From NCBI GenBank assembly GCA_037176725.1, contig JAZBRS010000060.1, positions 50,434,001 through 50,498,000 on the forward strand: a DNA stretch of 64,000 bases, written 5' to 3'. Positions 11,434 to 23,124 of the stretch are shown here, one piece after another. Made by a program: the position numbers and the translations under genes. Under the pieces are notes generated by a model, which did no database searches, had not been told where the DNA came from, and worked only from the letters and a program-made list of their open reading frames with translations. The stretch comes from Posidonia oceanica (Eukaryota > Streptophyta > Magnoliopsida > Alismatales > Posidoniaceae). The first letter of the stretch is position 1. Every line of letters begins with the position of its first letter.

Positions 11434-14311
11434 TGTGAATGCCTGATCCCACGGATCCTGACCGGAGGGTGTCCGAAAGAGAAGAGGAACTTCATAGATA
11501 GCGACGCGAAGAGGGAAAGTAAAAAAATAAGACAAATCAGAGTCGCCACCTAGTCTATTATTGGAAAGAAGAGGAAAACCGAGGAAAAGCATAGAAAACA
11601 TGCAGATGAATACAATGCTTTGCAAAATATATGACTCGTGCCAAGGATGAAGGCAAAGCGGTCACTGAGGGTCCAAAGAACGGGTAAGGACTCCTATTAC
11701 GTGCGGGGAAGGTGTTAGGCACCCCTGATACGCTCGAGGAATCGGTCTTTCTTGACTTTCCGCTCTTGTATGGCTAAATGTTGGCGTAAAGTGCCAGTTT
11801 ATGTTCGGCTAAGGCGGTATGCAACATGCATTTTATAAACCATGCAAAGCTTAGCAAAAACCATGCTTGAAGATGAATGACGAAAACCAAGATAGCGCAA
11901 AAGGGGCGATAGACACTAAGGGACACGAAACTGAAATCAGAAACACTGAAAGGAACCAGCGGGAGGCGACAACCGAGGTGGCTAAGCACATTGCCTGAAT
12001 CAGTATGTGGTCGCTTGTATGGCAGGCAACAACGCTTGTCACCGGTGAGGCAGACGGTAGAGGCGCGAACCACATTCCCCAGACTACAGCGATCATTGCC
12101 ACGAGAAAGGTGTAAAAACAATACGAAGTTGAAAACTAAAGCTTGGAAAACACAGATTACATGTCCAGCATCAAGATCAGTGCAAGCAAGTCGGAAAAAA
12201 GAAACGGCAAAGCGACAAGGAGGCGGCTAGGCGTGCTGTCAGGTTCAGTGCATGGTCGCCTGTTAACCAGGCGACGGCTCTCGTCGCCATTTGAGTCGGT
12301 AGCTGAGACACAGATCATGCTCCCTACATAGTAGCCATCATCGCCAAGAAAGAAGCAAAAAAGTAGTACGGATTTAAAGACTAAAACAACATTGGAATCA
12401 CAGATGACAAACCTAACATCGAAATTGGCATAAAAGCAAATCAAATGAGTAAGGCGGCAAAGCGGCGGACTGGTGGCTCGCTCACTACTTGGACTTTAAG
12501 CCAAGTCGCCGCCGTTAGGGGCGCCCAGGTGGGTTGCCATTCAAATAGGTGGCTCGGCCATGTGCAGTACTCCAAGTTGTGGCTTTCATTGCCAAAACCT
12601 TGACAGAAAACCAATGCGAAACGTGGAACCAAACACATGGAAAGGAAGTAGGTAATCAGGAACAAAAGCATGCATTCAAACTGGCAAACGGATAATAGGT
12701 CGTGAGGTACAATGGCCTGAACTTGGACGGAAGGCTGCCTGGAGTTGCAGCCGAGTCGCCGGTTTGATCGGCGGCAGACCTGCAACTTTGGTGGCCCAAA
12801 CAACCATGTTCAAGGCCGGACCAATAACCCCAAGCAAAGCTAAATAAAAAACTAAGCATACAGACATGTAGATCTATCATCTAGGAGTGCAAGCATATAA
12901 TCAGCATAAATATTGGGGCTTTAAGTCCGCCGGAGCAACGGCTCAAAGTCCGGCCGGTAGGCTGCGAGCATTGCAGCTCAGTCGTCGGTCACGTCGGCGG
13001 CTGGACTGGCAGTCCGCTCACCGGACTTCAACGCCACTTCCCGTCGCCTGGGCAAGGCCTAAAATTCTGGGGAGGACCTGGGAAGCATGGCGGCACTCCC
13101 AAGAACCCAACCACACCATTGGTGTGGAAAACGGTGGCTCGAGGAGCTCCACCCACCTCCTCCATTTTGTGTCGCCGGAGGTCGGCGAACTCTGGCCATC
13201 GAGGCGGCCGAAAGCTCGTGGAGCTGACTGGGGGGCAATGTGGCATGGAGGAGGACGTGAGGATGTGCTCGCGGGCTAAGGAGAGAGGCTCAGACCTCTT
13301 TCCTGTCTCCGCCGGTGTTGCCACGTGTCGTCGGCCGTTGGGCTGGCCGAGAGCGCTAACATGGCATTTGAAACGCTAGAAAGGAAGGGGAGGGGTCTGG
13401 GAAGCTTTATGGACCCTTAGGCATGCAATGTGTGGAGGTGTGTACCTCTTGCGGCTCGCCGGACGTGACGGTCGAAGTTAGGGAAGGGTCGCTGGAGTTG
13501 TGGAGGACGACGTCGTTGAAGCTTGGAAAGGGCCCCCGGTTGCTTGGAATCGCACAGGGAAGCTCGGGGAGGCTCTAGGATCACACAAGGAAGCTCTGGA
13601 GTCGAGTTCGGAAGCAAGAGTGCGTGTGGAATGTGTGAGTTAGGCGTTTGAACTGTCGGCCGGCAATGGGTTTTGTTGGATGGGTGGCTCTCCACGCGAG
13701 GAAGGAGGGGCTCAGAGAGTGGCGTGAGAGCTGAAAAGGGGTTGGGTGTGGTAGGCGGAGTAAATGGCGAGGTGATGGCAGTGAGTGCAGGCTGCTGGTG
13801 AGTATGACGAGGTTGTCAGGGCATGCGGCCGGCGGAGGTGATGATGGGTTCCTTGTGAGTGGGGGAAACGACAAAAGGGCGGCTGAGTAAATGGTTTTTG
13901 TCACCTAGCGGATGGCGGGAGTGAGGCAGTAAGTGCGGAGGTGATGGGTGACAGGGGACGGCGATTGGCAATGGCCGCGTGGGAAGGGCTTGGGCGGCGT
14001 TCTGATTTGCAGGTTTAGTCACCTGAAGAAGTGGCGCCTAACTCGGTCGCCATTGAGAGGGGTGGCGAAGTCAGTCGCCTCTACACGGGGCGACCAAGCA
14101 TGTAGCTCAGTGGGTTGGGCTTTTGCTGGGCCTGTGCTGCGTTTGGGTGTTGGGTAAGTTTCGGGTTAAGTTTAGAAAGGGAAACAGTTTGTTTTGGGTT
14201 GGTTTTGGGTAGGTCTTGGGTAGGGTTTGAAATGGGGTTCGCCGGGCCATCTTCCGAGCAAGCTTCCAGAGATTCTCCAACTAAAAGACAGTCAAAAATG
14301 GGGTGTCTACG
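11434..14311 (-). mobile_element. 3' LTR of E1 (2878 bp)
   Basis: Starts TGTGAATGCC, comparable to the reversed end of S2, and ends GGGGTGTCTACG, where the final A of the usual TCTACA has become G. The family block in reverse is at about 11683-11725, and GAGTCGCCACC (reverse of GGTGGCGACTC) at about 11540. GTCGCC/GGCGAC hairpin motifs of the element A type lie at about 12000-13060 and 14030-14095. ORFs inside are not conserved. Confidence 0.85.
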
Positions 14312-14376
14312 GATGCCCCTCCCTGAGCGGGGTCAAGGTGACCGAGGCCACTGCTCAGGGTTGACAAAGACACCCC
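14300..14376 (-). promoter_or_regulatory. PPT and nested inverted repeat of E1
   Basis: Reverse-strand PPT complement GATGCCCCTCCC follows the LTR at 14312. GGGGTGTC (14300-14307) pairs with GACACCCC (14369-14376) and CCCTGAGC (14321-14328) pairs with GCTCAGGG (14353-14360), as in A, D and B. Confidence 0.8.
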
Positions 14377-14510
14377 ACCAAATCGGCAGGAGTGTAGACG
14401 ATGTCGGCGTGAGTCACTTATTCGGCGGATGCACCGAAAGTCATGACCCAGTGCCGCGATGCGAATGCAAATGCAGATGCAAAGTGTAGGTGCAGTGCAG
14501 AAACGGATGC
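14377..14510 (-). other. E1 3' UTR, part left of S2
   Basis: Contains the GAGTCACTTATTCGGCGGATGCACC block shared with A and B and a GCAAATGCAGATGCAAA simple repeat. It ends in the GATGC target site of S2 (14506-14510) and continues at 20584. Confidence 0.75.
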
Positions 14511-17500
14511 TGTAGACACCCCATTTTGACAGGCTAAATCAATGGAATCCTTCTGGTGGCTTCGAAACATGACTTAGAAAACCCTCACCCAAAAATCAGG
14601 AAAATTAAAAACTTTAGGACCTTGAAACCAAGCCCAAACTTAACCTAGAATCACACTCCTTTCCCAAGCCCAAAAACTCTCCAAAAACCATAGGAAAACT
14701 CACCCTTCCCAACTTAGCAAACCTACCAAAAAACCCTCAAATTTTCAAACCAAAATCACTCCCCAAAACCTGGAAAACTTAGGTAAAACTACCCTTTTTC
14801 TACACCTCAAAACCCTTGCAAAACCTTCCCAAATCCAAACCCAAACCTTAGGTCGAACACTAGAGATCCTAAGCCACATACTCCCCAAATTTCACCTCTT
14901 TCCTAAACCTCTAACCCCTTCATTTCTTCAAATTATCCTTTTCTCTCTCCTCTCTCTCTCCTGATTATCCTCCTTCTTTTCACTCCCTTCTCCCTCTTCT
15001 TCTTGCCTGGCGGTGGACCCACCTTGTGCATCTATCTTTCCTGTATCTTATTTATATTTTTACTTTATTTTTAGCTTATTCCTTGATTTTTTAATATTTA
15101 CTTTCCTTCCACTCCTCTTTTTCTTCTTTACTCCTTCATTCCTCCCTTTTCTTCTTCCTCTCCCTTTCCTTTTCCTTTCTCCCACTAAATCTTTAAAAAA
15201 TCTTTAAAAAACCTTTTAAAACTTTAAAACAAAAGAAAAACTAATTAAAATCCTAAAAGGAAGTAATTAAGAACATAAACAAGCAATTAAAAACAAAAAC
15301 CTAACTAAATCCAACTAAAAAAGGAAACCATGAAAGCAATCTAAAAAAAATATAAAAAAAAAACAAGAGGAAAATGCTATTAAAAAACAAACAAAACAAA
15401 GATATAACCAAAACAAGCAAAAGCGAGAACCCTATAAAAAATAGCAACAAATAAAAAACAAATCCTAAAAAAGAAGAAACGATTAAGAAACCCTAAGATA
15501 AGTAATTAAAAAACAAGTAACAAATCTAAAAGAAACAATCAAAAACTTAAAGCAATTTAAAAGACTTAATTAAAAAGAAAAAGAGAAAAACTTAACAAGA
15601 AAAACTTAACAAAAAATAATTAAAAACTTAACAAACATTTAAAACAAACTTAAAAAACAATCTAAAGAAAAACTTAAGAAAAAATCAAGAAAACCTAAAA
15701 CAAAACAAAAACCCCTCCTAACCCTAATTAATTAATTAAAAAACAATCATTTAAAACCTATTTAAAAATCTCAACCTAAAAATAACTAATCTAAAATATT
15801 TCCAAATCGTTCTTCTATTTTAAATCTTTCTCCTTTTTCTTCCTTTTCTTTTCTTCTTCCCCACATCCCCTCCTTTTTTCCTTCTTCTTATTTCTTTTCC
15901 TCCTATTCATCAGCCCGGCCCACTCCCTTTTTCCCTTTTTCACAGCGGTCCCACACCTCTTCCTCCTCTCCTTCTTTCCTTCTATCTTTTTTCTTTTTTT
16001 CATTTCATTTTCCCTCTCCCTCCTTTCTCCTCCTCTCTTCTTCCATCAGCCAGCTGCCATGGCCGTTTTTCAAACTCGCCTGACACCCTCCGTCAGCCTT
16101 GGCTTCCCGTACCTCACAGCCATCCCTTCCTCCATCAGACTCCCCTCTGTACCAGCCGACCTAGACCAAGACCAAGCTCCAACGGCCTTCACATGCACCG
16201 GCAGACCTGAGGGAGAAAAAGGGGGGAGCTTTGCCCAACGACAGCCAGACCTTCCCCAGCATACACCCAGCTCCAGCTCCTGAATGCAACCAAGCCACTA
16301 CTGCCTCTTGTCACCCAGAGAAAAAGCCATCAGAGAGTGTGAGAGCCTGGAGCAATCTCCTTCTTCCTCTGCCGAAATTCTGCATTTTTCTCCTCCTCCT
16401 TCCTTCTGAAAACCAGACCTGCAAGCCCCTCCAAACCGATCCCACATTCATCCCCCAGACTCACCCAACACCCAGCATCCTTCACCACCCCTCCACGGCC
16501 AGTAAACCAACCCAGATCCACCCTCATTCACCTGAAATCCACCGTAGCAACCCAACTCCACCTCCATCCAGAATTCCCACACCACAGACCACCAAATCTT
16601 CCCAAAATCCACCCAGCAATCCACTGAAACACCACCTTCCCAAACCATCCAAGCTTTAGCCTTCACCCTCACCACACTTCAAACCCAACACCACAAACAG
16701 TTGTCCCTTCCTCCTGTCCAAAAATCCACATACCTGCAAACTCCTGAACCAGGCCTCCACGACCCAATTTGACCTTCCAAAACACTCACCCAGCATCCAG
16801 AAGCCCACCGGACGCTTCCAATCGGCCTGAGGAGCAACACAGACCTCCCCCCACCTCCAGCTGTCACCAGTGCACCCAAAGTTGCCATTTCTTCCGCCGG
16901 TCGTCAGAGCTTCTGTCCGAGCATCCAGCGAGCTCCAGAGGACCGTGTGGAACAGTTCCAGATGCTCGCGAGCCGCTGGAGACGCCCACACCAGTCGGTC
17001 CACCTTCGCCGGCCTCTGCTGAAGTAGCCGACGTTGGGGGGACGCTCCAGCCATCGGATCAGGTAGCTTTCTTCCCCAGTAGACTAGATTCCTCCCCTGC
17101 ATGCTTCCCAGCCCCTTAGAATAGGATTCTGCTTCCCTTCACGCCGAGTCAACCCCGCTGTTGACCTTCCTTCTCCGGCGACGTTCGCACCCAAACCGCC
17201 GCTCCGGTTAGCATTATTTGCTCCTGAACGTCGCCTGAGGACTGCACGAGCTCCAGGAGCACAGCCATGCCCCCGGTTTCCCCTAGCGTCGCTCCAGCCG
17301 TTCGGTCGGCCTCCTCTTGGTCAGTCAGGCTCCATCGTCGTCTTCGATCGTCATCAGGCCACGCCATGGCCCTCCGACGCAGCTCAGGCCTCCGCACGCC
17401 TTCGGAGCAAGTCGCCGACCTTCCCGCGCGTCCCGAGCAGCCCTCCTCCGGCGTCCATGGCCACTGGAAGCATCTGCTACAGTGACCATGGCCGCTGGCT

Positions 17501-20500
17501 CATTATTGTGCATTTATTTTTCTGTTATCAAGCTATTTTGTTATTAAATTGCATTTTCGCCCTGCTGTTTTGTTTTATTACATTCTCGTCCTGCCTTTGT
17601 TTAACAATCATTTAAATCTACATTTAAATCATATGAAATTGCATGAAAAATCTAAAAAATTGATTAATTACATGTTAGTCCCTCTACTGTGTTTTCCTTC
17701 AGTATTTATTTTAATTCTGCCCCTCTAGTTTTCCATTATTGCATATCAGTCCTTTAATTGATAATCTGATTTAATGCTTGTATTTTACCTTAGTAAATTG
17801 CATTTTTAAACCCTGCTGTTTTCCCCATTTGCACTTTAGTCCTCTGTCCTGTTAATCAATGCATTTATTTTCCAATTTCTCTTACTGCATTGCATCCTTT
17901 CCCCCATACTTTCTGATTTTTGCATATAGGTCCTTCATTAATGCACAGCATACATTTAAATACATATTTTGCTTATAAAATTGCATTTTAGACCCTACAT
18001 GTTTTAAAAATTGCACATAGGTCCTCTGCATGCTTATAAAAGTCATTTAAATGCATATTTTGCTTGTAAAATTGCATTTTAGACCCTACATATTGAAAAA
18101 TTGCATATAGGACCTCTGTTTGCATTCCCAAACCACTGTTTTGCTTACAAAATTGCATTTTAGACCCTGTATATTTCAAAATTGCATGTTAATCCCCCAT
18201 ATGATTTCAAAACTTGTCCTAATGCATGTTTACTCTGTAAAATTGCATTTTGAACCCTGCATTTTGCAAAATTGCACTTAGACCCTCCAATTTTCAAAAA
18301 CCTTGCATAAAAGCCCCCTGACTTTTCAAAATCATTGCACTTAGGCCCCCTTTTCTTGCATTTTCACACACACCTACCCTAATTAACCTTGCATTTAGTC
18401 CATGCATCCCTGCATTAGCACCCTTGCACACATTTGCACTCTTTTGCATGCATTTAGGGTTAATTTGCACATAAACCCCTACACTCTTCCTATTTGCACA
18501 TAGGTCCTCCCCCTTTGCATTTTTTGCATACATTGCACCCCTCTTTTACTGCACTCTGTCTCCTAGGACACTTTTGAGCACACTTAGCTCCCATTTACAT
18601 GGGAGGACCTGTTTTGCACACCCCTAGGACCTCTTTTACACTTAGATCCTTTCTTCTCCCCTATTCTGGCCCCTCTGCCTTCAAGCTGGGATATCTTCCG
18701 ATCCGACCGTCAGATCTTCGCAACCAAGCTACCTGGACGACCCTGGTGGATCGCTCTTCAGCATGGACCAAGCACTTCTCAGATCAGGCCTCAGATCTCC
18801 AAGGTAAGTCCTTCTGAACTCTTTCACAGCATTCATTTGCACACCATTTGCTTTTCATGCATTGTTTTCACGTCTCGTTTTCCGTGCATGTAGATTAGGG
18901 CCTCCCCCTTCGTCTATCAACTCTGTCTCCCCTTTTCGCGTACTTACAAGTGTTTTGGGTTGAGTTTTCCCTCGGATTCGCCACTGATTGCGGTCTTCTT
19001 CTCCCTTTTCCACGATTCGATTGCACAGCGAGCTTTAGGCAGCGTGCGAGACACATCGTGGGACGGTTTAGTGGGAAATGGTCACAGAATAGTGGCGATC
19101 CTTCCACTTGCTTCCTCTCCCCTTTGCAGGTCTTCACACCTGCATTGTGTGGTTCTTCCGGTGTCTTGTTCTTACACTCGCACCGCTTATCTCTCCTTTG
19201 CATCCAGGTTGGCAGCCTTAACTGCTCGGTTGATGCCCGTCATGTCGTCTAATCTTCCCCCTTGCTTGTCATAACCCTGCATTGCGTGGCCTTTTTTTCG
19301 AGGTTTTGTTTTTACTTTTGCATCGCTTGTTTTCTCGCCTGGATTTGCTTTCGTCTTTGCTTGTCGTACCCCTGCATTGCGTGGCTTTTCTGATGTTTTG
19401 CTTTTGCTTTTGCATCGCTTGTTTTCTCGCTTGGATTTGCTTTCATCTTTGCTTGTCATACCCCTGCATTGCGTGGCTTTTCCGATGTTTTGCTCTTACA
19501 TTTGCACCATTGGTTTTCCGCTCAGATTTGCTTTCGTCTTTGCTTGTCGTACCCCTGCATTGCGTGGCTTTTCTGATGTTTGTTTCCCTTGCTTCCTGCA
19601 CTGTTTTACGTGCATGCCTTGTTTCTTGCATCGTTTTGTGCGCGTGCTTTGTTTCTTGCGCTGTTTTATGCGCACGCTCTGTTTTGGCACCGTTTCGCGT
19701 GCCTGCTTTGTTTTCTCACACCGTTTTGCATGCTTGCTCTGTTTTGGCACCGTTTCGCGCGCCCGCATTATTTTCTCGCACTATTTTGTGTGCTCGCCTT
19801 GTTTTGGCACTGTTTTGCATGCCCGCTTTGCTTTCTTGCATCATTTTGCGTGCCGCTCTGCCTTTCGCACCGTTTTGCGTGTCGATCTTGTTTTCTTGCA
19901 CCATTTCGCGTGCCGTTTCCGTTTCTCGCATCGTTTTGCGTATTTTACGCCATTTTCTCTTGCATGTCGCTTTGCATTGCATGGTTTTACCGCTGTTTTG
20001 CTTTATCGCTTGCATTCGCATATAGGGCAGTGATGCTTACTGCCTGGAGTTCTCACAAACCAGGGTTTTGCCCGGTTCGGAACACAGACAGCGCTGCTGA
20101 GCACTTAGATTGCACGTTTAATTCCTTGCATGCATTCCAACACTTAGAGCACACCTTTGAGCATCCAATTAGGCATTCATGGCATCTAGGCATTCAAAGC
20201 ATGCATTTCCCTTCAAAAGCGAGCGTAAGCCTAGAAAGACCGCTTCTCGGGCGTGTCGGGGGTGCCTAACACCTTCCCCGCGCGTAACAGGAGTCCTTAC
20301 CCTTTCTCTGGCCCGCAATGACCCTTTTGCCCTCATCCTTGGTACGAGACATCCTCTTTGCATAGCACTTGCATTGAACTGCATCTTCTTGTGTGGTTTT
20401 GCATGTTCTTCATGCATCTCCCTAGTTTTCCTCGTCTCCCGATTGAATAGACTAGGTGGCGACTCCCTTTTTTTTTCCTTTATCTTTCCCTCCTCCGTGT

Positions 20501-20578
20501 CGCTCCATCCGTGAATACCTCTCTCTCCTTCGGGCCCTCTCCGGTTCGAATCCTCGAAGGAGAAGGGCAGCGTTCACA
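14511..20578 (+). mobile_element. Solo LTR S2 (6068 bp), long-LTR subfamily
   Basis: Starts TGTAGACACCCC and ends GCGTTCACA. GATGC occurs on both sides (14506-14510, 20579-20583), and E1 3' UTR resumes on the right, so this is a solo LTR. It is the long-LTR type of element B in opposite orientation: pyrimidine-rich start, A-rich stretch (about 15190-15800), GC-rich middle (16050-17480), TTTGCATATAGGTCC-like degenerate repeats (about 17600-18560), short tandem repeats (19260-19980), the family block at 20261-20302, and GGTGGCGACTCC at about 20456. Long ORFs at 19282-20269 come from the tandem repeats. Confidence 0.9.
19260..19980 (+). repeat. Short tandem repeats in S2
   Basis: About four copies of an 85-90 bp unit (TACCCCTGCATTGCGTGGC...TTTGCTTTCGTCTTTGC) are followed by about a dozen 30-bp variants around TTTTGGCACCGTTTCGCGTGCC. 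The same 30-bp type appears reversed in both B LTRs (about 40080-40290 and 61846-62056). They open long low-complexity frames. Confidence 0.8.
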
Positions 20579-20583
20579 GATGC

Positions 20584-21080
20584 CACAGTAAAGCCTAAGC
20601 TAATGTGCATGCTTGCTCTACTTGGTGACAGAGTGATGCGTATTGATGCTGACCCTGTTGGGGAAAACATGCGATGGTAGTATGCATGCGATGTGTGCCA
20701 ATGCAATGTGCTGGTGATAATGCGATGCTGTAATGAGTGGTGGGTTGATGGACCCAATGCCGGATAGTTCAAGTTATCAGCCCAACGAGTTGATGGACTC
20801 AGACCGGATAGTTAAGGTTATCGGCCCAACGAGTTGACGGACTCAGACTGGATAGTTAGGGTTATCGGCCCAAATAAAGAACGCTAGACAGGGTGACGGG
20901 TGTCATCTAGGTAGCCAGGACTACCAAACCCAAGGAGATACCGAGGGCAGCAAAATAAGATGCCCCTGGTATCAGAGGGATGATACCAGGGGATAGCCGT
21001 AGCACCCTTGGCATCGAAAGAGGAGTCGGACAGCTATGACGGGTGTCAACCGAGCAGTTAGGGCTGCCAGCCTGGGAGGA
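20584..21080 (-). repeat. E1 3' UTR with 45-bp repeats
   Basis: Three units of about 45 bp (GATAGTTAAGGTTATCGGCCC, ACGAGTTGACGGACTCAGAC) lie at about 20745-20880. GATAGTT...TATCRGCC recurs in B array 1, so these may share an ancestor. The conserved hairpin follows at 20963-20992. No gene. Confidence 0.75.
20963..21019 (-). other. Conserved 3'-UTR hairpin and CTTGGCATCG box, E1 copy 1
   Basis: CCCCTGGTATCA (20963-20974) and TGATACCAGGGG (20981-20992) form a perfect 12-bp stem with a 6-nt loop. CTTGGCATCGAAA follows at 21007-21019. The same pair of features is present in B. Confidence 0.75.
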
Positions 21081-21084
21081 AAGA

Positions 21085-22555
21085 CTTGTCCTCGATGGAG
21101 GAAGCAAGCGGGCAAGACTCTGAAGAGGCACGCAAAACAAAATGGGCTCGTCTTCAAAGCAAGGAAGCGAGCAGACATGACCTCGAAAGGGCATGCAAAG
21201 GTGCTCGTCCTCAAAGTAAGGAAGCAAGCAGACATGACCTCGAAAGGGCATGCAAAGGGGAAGACTTGTCCCCAAATTATAGAAGAAAGCAGACATGACC
21301 TCGAAAGGGCCTGCAAAGGCGCTTGTTCCTCAAAGTAAGGAAGCAAGCAGACATGACCTTGAAAGGGCATGCAAAGGCGCTCATTCCTCAAAGTAAGGAA
21401 ACAAGCAGACATGACCTCGAAAGGGCATGCAAAGGGGAGACTTGTCCTCAAATTAAAAAAACAAGCAGATGTGACTTCGAAAAGGCACGCAAAGGGCTTG
21501 TCCTTAAAGTAAGGAAACAAGCAGACATGACCTCGAAAGGGCATGCAAAGGGGAGACTTGTCCTTAAATTAAGGAAACAAGCAGACGTGACTTCGAAAAG
21601 GCACGCAAAGGGCTTGTCCTCAAAGTAAGGAAACAAGCAGACATGACCTCGAAAGGGCATGCAAAATGGAAAACTTGTCCTCAAATTAAGGAAACAAGCA
21701 GACGTAGCTTTGAAAAGGCATGCAAAGGGATTGTCCTCAAAGTAAGGAAACAAGCAGACATGACCTCGAAAGGGCATGCAAAGGCGCTCGTTTCTCAAAG
21801 CAAGGAAGCAAGCAGACATGTCCTCGAAAGGGCTTGCGACGGCGTTCATCCTCAAAGTAAGGAAGCGAGCAGACATGACCTCGAAACGGCATGCAAAGGG
21901 GAGACTTGTCCTCAAAGTAAGGAAGCAAGCAGACATGACCTTGAAAGGGCACACAAAGGGCTTGTCCTCAAAGTAAGGAAGCAAGCAGACATGACCTCGA
22001 AAGGGCATGCAAAGGCGAGACTTGTCCTCAAATTAAGGAAACAAGTAGACGTGACTTCGAAGAGGGGCTTGCCCTCAAAGCAAGGAAGCAAGCAGACATG
22101 TCCTCGAAAGGGCATGCAAAGGTGCTCGTCGTCAAAGTAAGGAAGCAAGTAGACGTGACCTCGAAAGGGCACGTAAAGGGCTTGTCCTCAAAGTAAGGAA
22201 ACAAGCAGACATGACCTCGAAAGGGCATGTAAAGGCGCTCGTTCCTCAAAGTAAGGAAGCAAGTAGACATGACCTCGAATGGGCAGGCAAAGGCACTTGT
22301 CCTCAAAGTAAGGAAACAAGCAGACATGACCTCGAAAGGTCATGCAAAGGCACTCATCCTCAAACTAAGGAAACAAGCAGACATGACCTCGAAAGGGCAT
22401 GCAAAGGCCCTCGTCCTCAAAGTAAGGAAACGAGCAGACATGACCTCGAAAGGTCCTGCAAAGGCGCTCGTCCTCAAAGTAAGGAAACAAGAAGACATGA
22501 CCTCGAAAGGGCATGCAAAGGGGAGACTTGTCCTCAAAATAAGGAAGCAAGCCGA
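21085..22555 (-). repeat. E1 tandem array, about 57-61-bp units
   Basis: About 25 copies of a unit containing AAGTAAGGAARCAAGCAGAC, ATGACCTCGAAAGGGCATGC and AAAGGSGCTCGTCCTCAA-like spacers. Unit length varies because the spacer varies. It opens many overlapping Lys/Arg-rich or Cys/Phe-rich frames on both strands; none is a gene. Confidence 0.95.
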
Positions 22556-22604
22556 CTCACAAACCAATAGGAAGAGAGTGACACCATAGGGTGGCAAAAA
22601 GATG

Positions 22605-22655
22605 CCCCTTGTATCAAGGATGATAACAGGGGACAGTCGAAGTGCCCTTGGCATC
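22605..22655 (-). other. Conserved 3'-UTR hairpin, E1 copy 2
   Basis: CCCCTTGTATCA (22605-22616) pairs with TGATAACAGGGG (22621-22632) at 10 of 12 positions. CCCTTGGCATCGAAAA follows at about 22645. The two E1 copies flank the tandem array, so the array expanded between them or the hairpin was duplicated with it. Confidence 0.65.
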
Positions 22656-22659
22656 GAAA

Positions 22660-23124
22660 AGCGATGAACATAGACAAAATTGACATGCTTGTCAAATGAG
22701 TAGTTAGGGCTACCAGCTCGGTGAAGATCCGGCCGGGAGCGCTTGGTGGCTTTGCTTGACTTGACGGCATTGATCTGCAGAGATTCTGGCATTTGATTGG
22801 AATGCAGGGTTTTCTTGGAGCCTTCCTTGGCACTGAGAGTGCTGGCAGTTGCTTCTGTACTTGCAAGCTGTCAGGTTCTGATGGTGCTCTCCTTATGGCT
22901 CTGAGGGGTACGATGTGCGAAATTGAAGCAGCACTCTGGTTGCAAACTGGACAAACGGCTCAAGGCCAAGGTTGTGCGAGGATATGTATGGAAGGCAACT
23001 CAACATACAAGCAATTGGCACAACAAAACATCATTGCATTGATTCAGGTCTTGATTACATGCCCACAGTTGGGCGGAACAAGATACAACAAGACTTGGAT
23101 AAAGCGCACAGCTGCGCGAGTGCT
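22660..23124 (-). other. E1 3' UTR between hairpin and DUF7745 stop
   Basis: No gene. 22690-22800 matches element A 3' UTR at about 1250-1375 in reverse (GAGATTCTGGCATTTG and GATCCGG...GGTAGCCC-like segments), supporting a shared 3' UTR. Confidence 0.6.

Noticed and set aside
16059..17547. Pro/Ser-rich frames in the S2 LTR and the equivalent in L3 (34200-35400) and B (42035-43151)
   Set aside because: Base composition explains them; the frames are not maintained between S2, L3 and B.
19282..20269. Open frames of 218-247 codons in S2, Cys/Phe/Leu-rich and looking like membrane proteins
   Set aside because: They are translations of 30- and 90-bp tandem repeats, open in several frames at once, inside an LTR.
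21085..22555. Possible CRISPR-like repeat-spacer array
   Set aside because: Units vary along their length, the spacers are themselves repeats, the setting is a plant retrotransposon and no cas genes exist.
21036..22590. Many overlapping frames of 60-190 codons on both strands
   Set aside because: Products of the E1 tandem array: the period changes frame and the peptides simply repeat.
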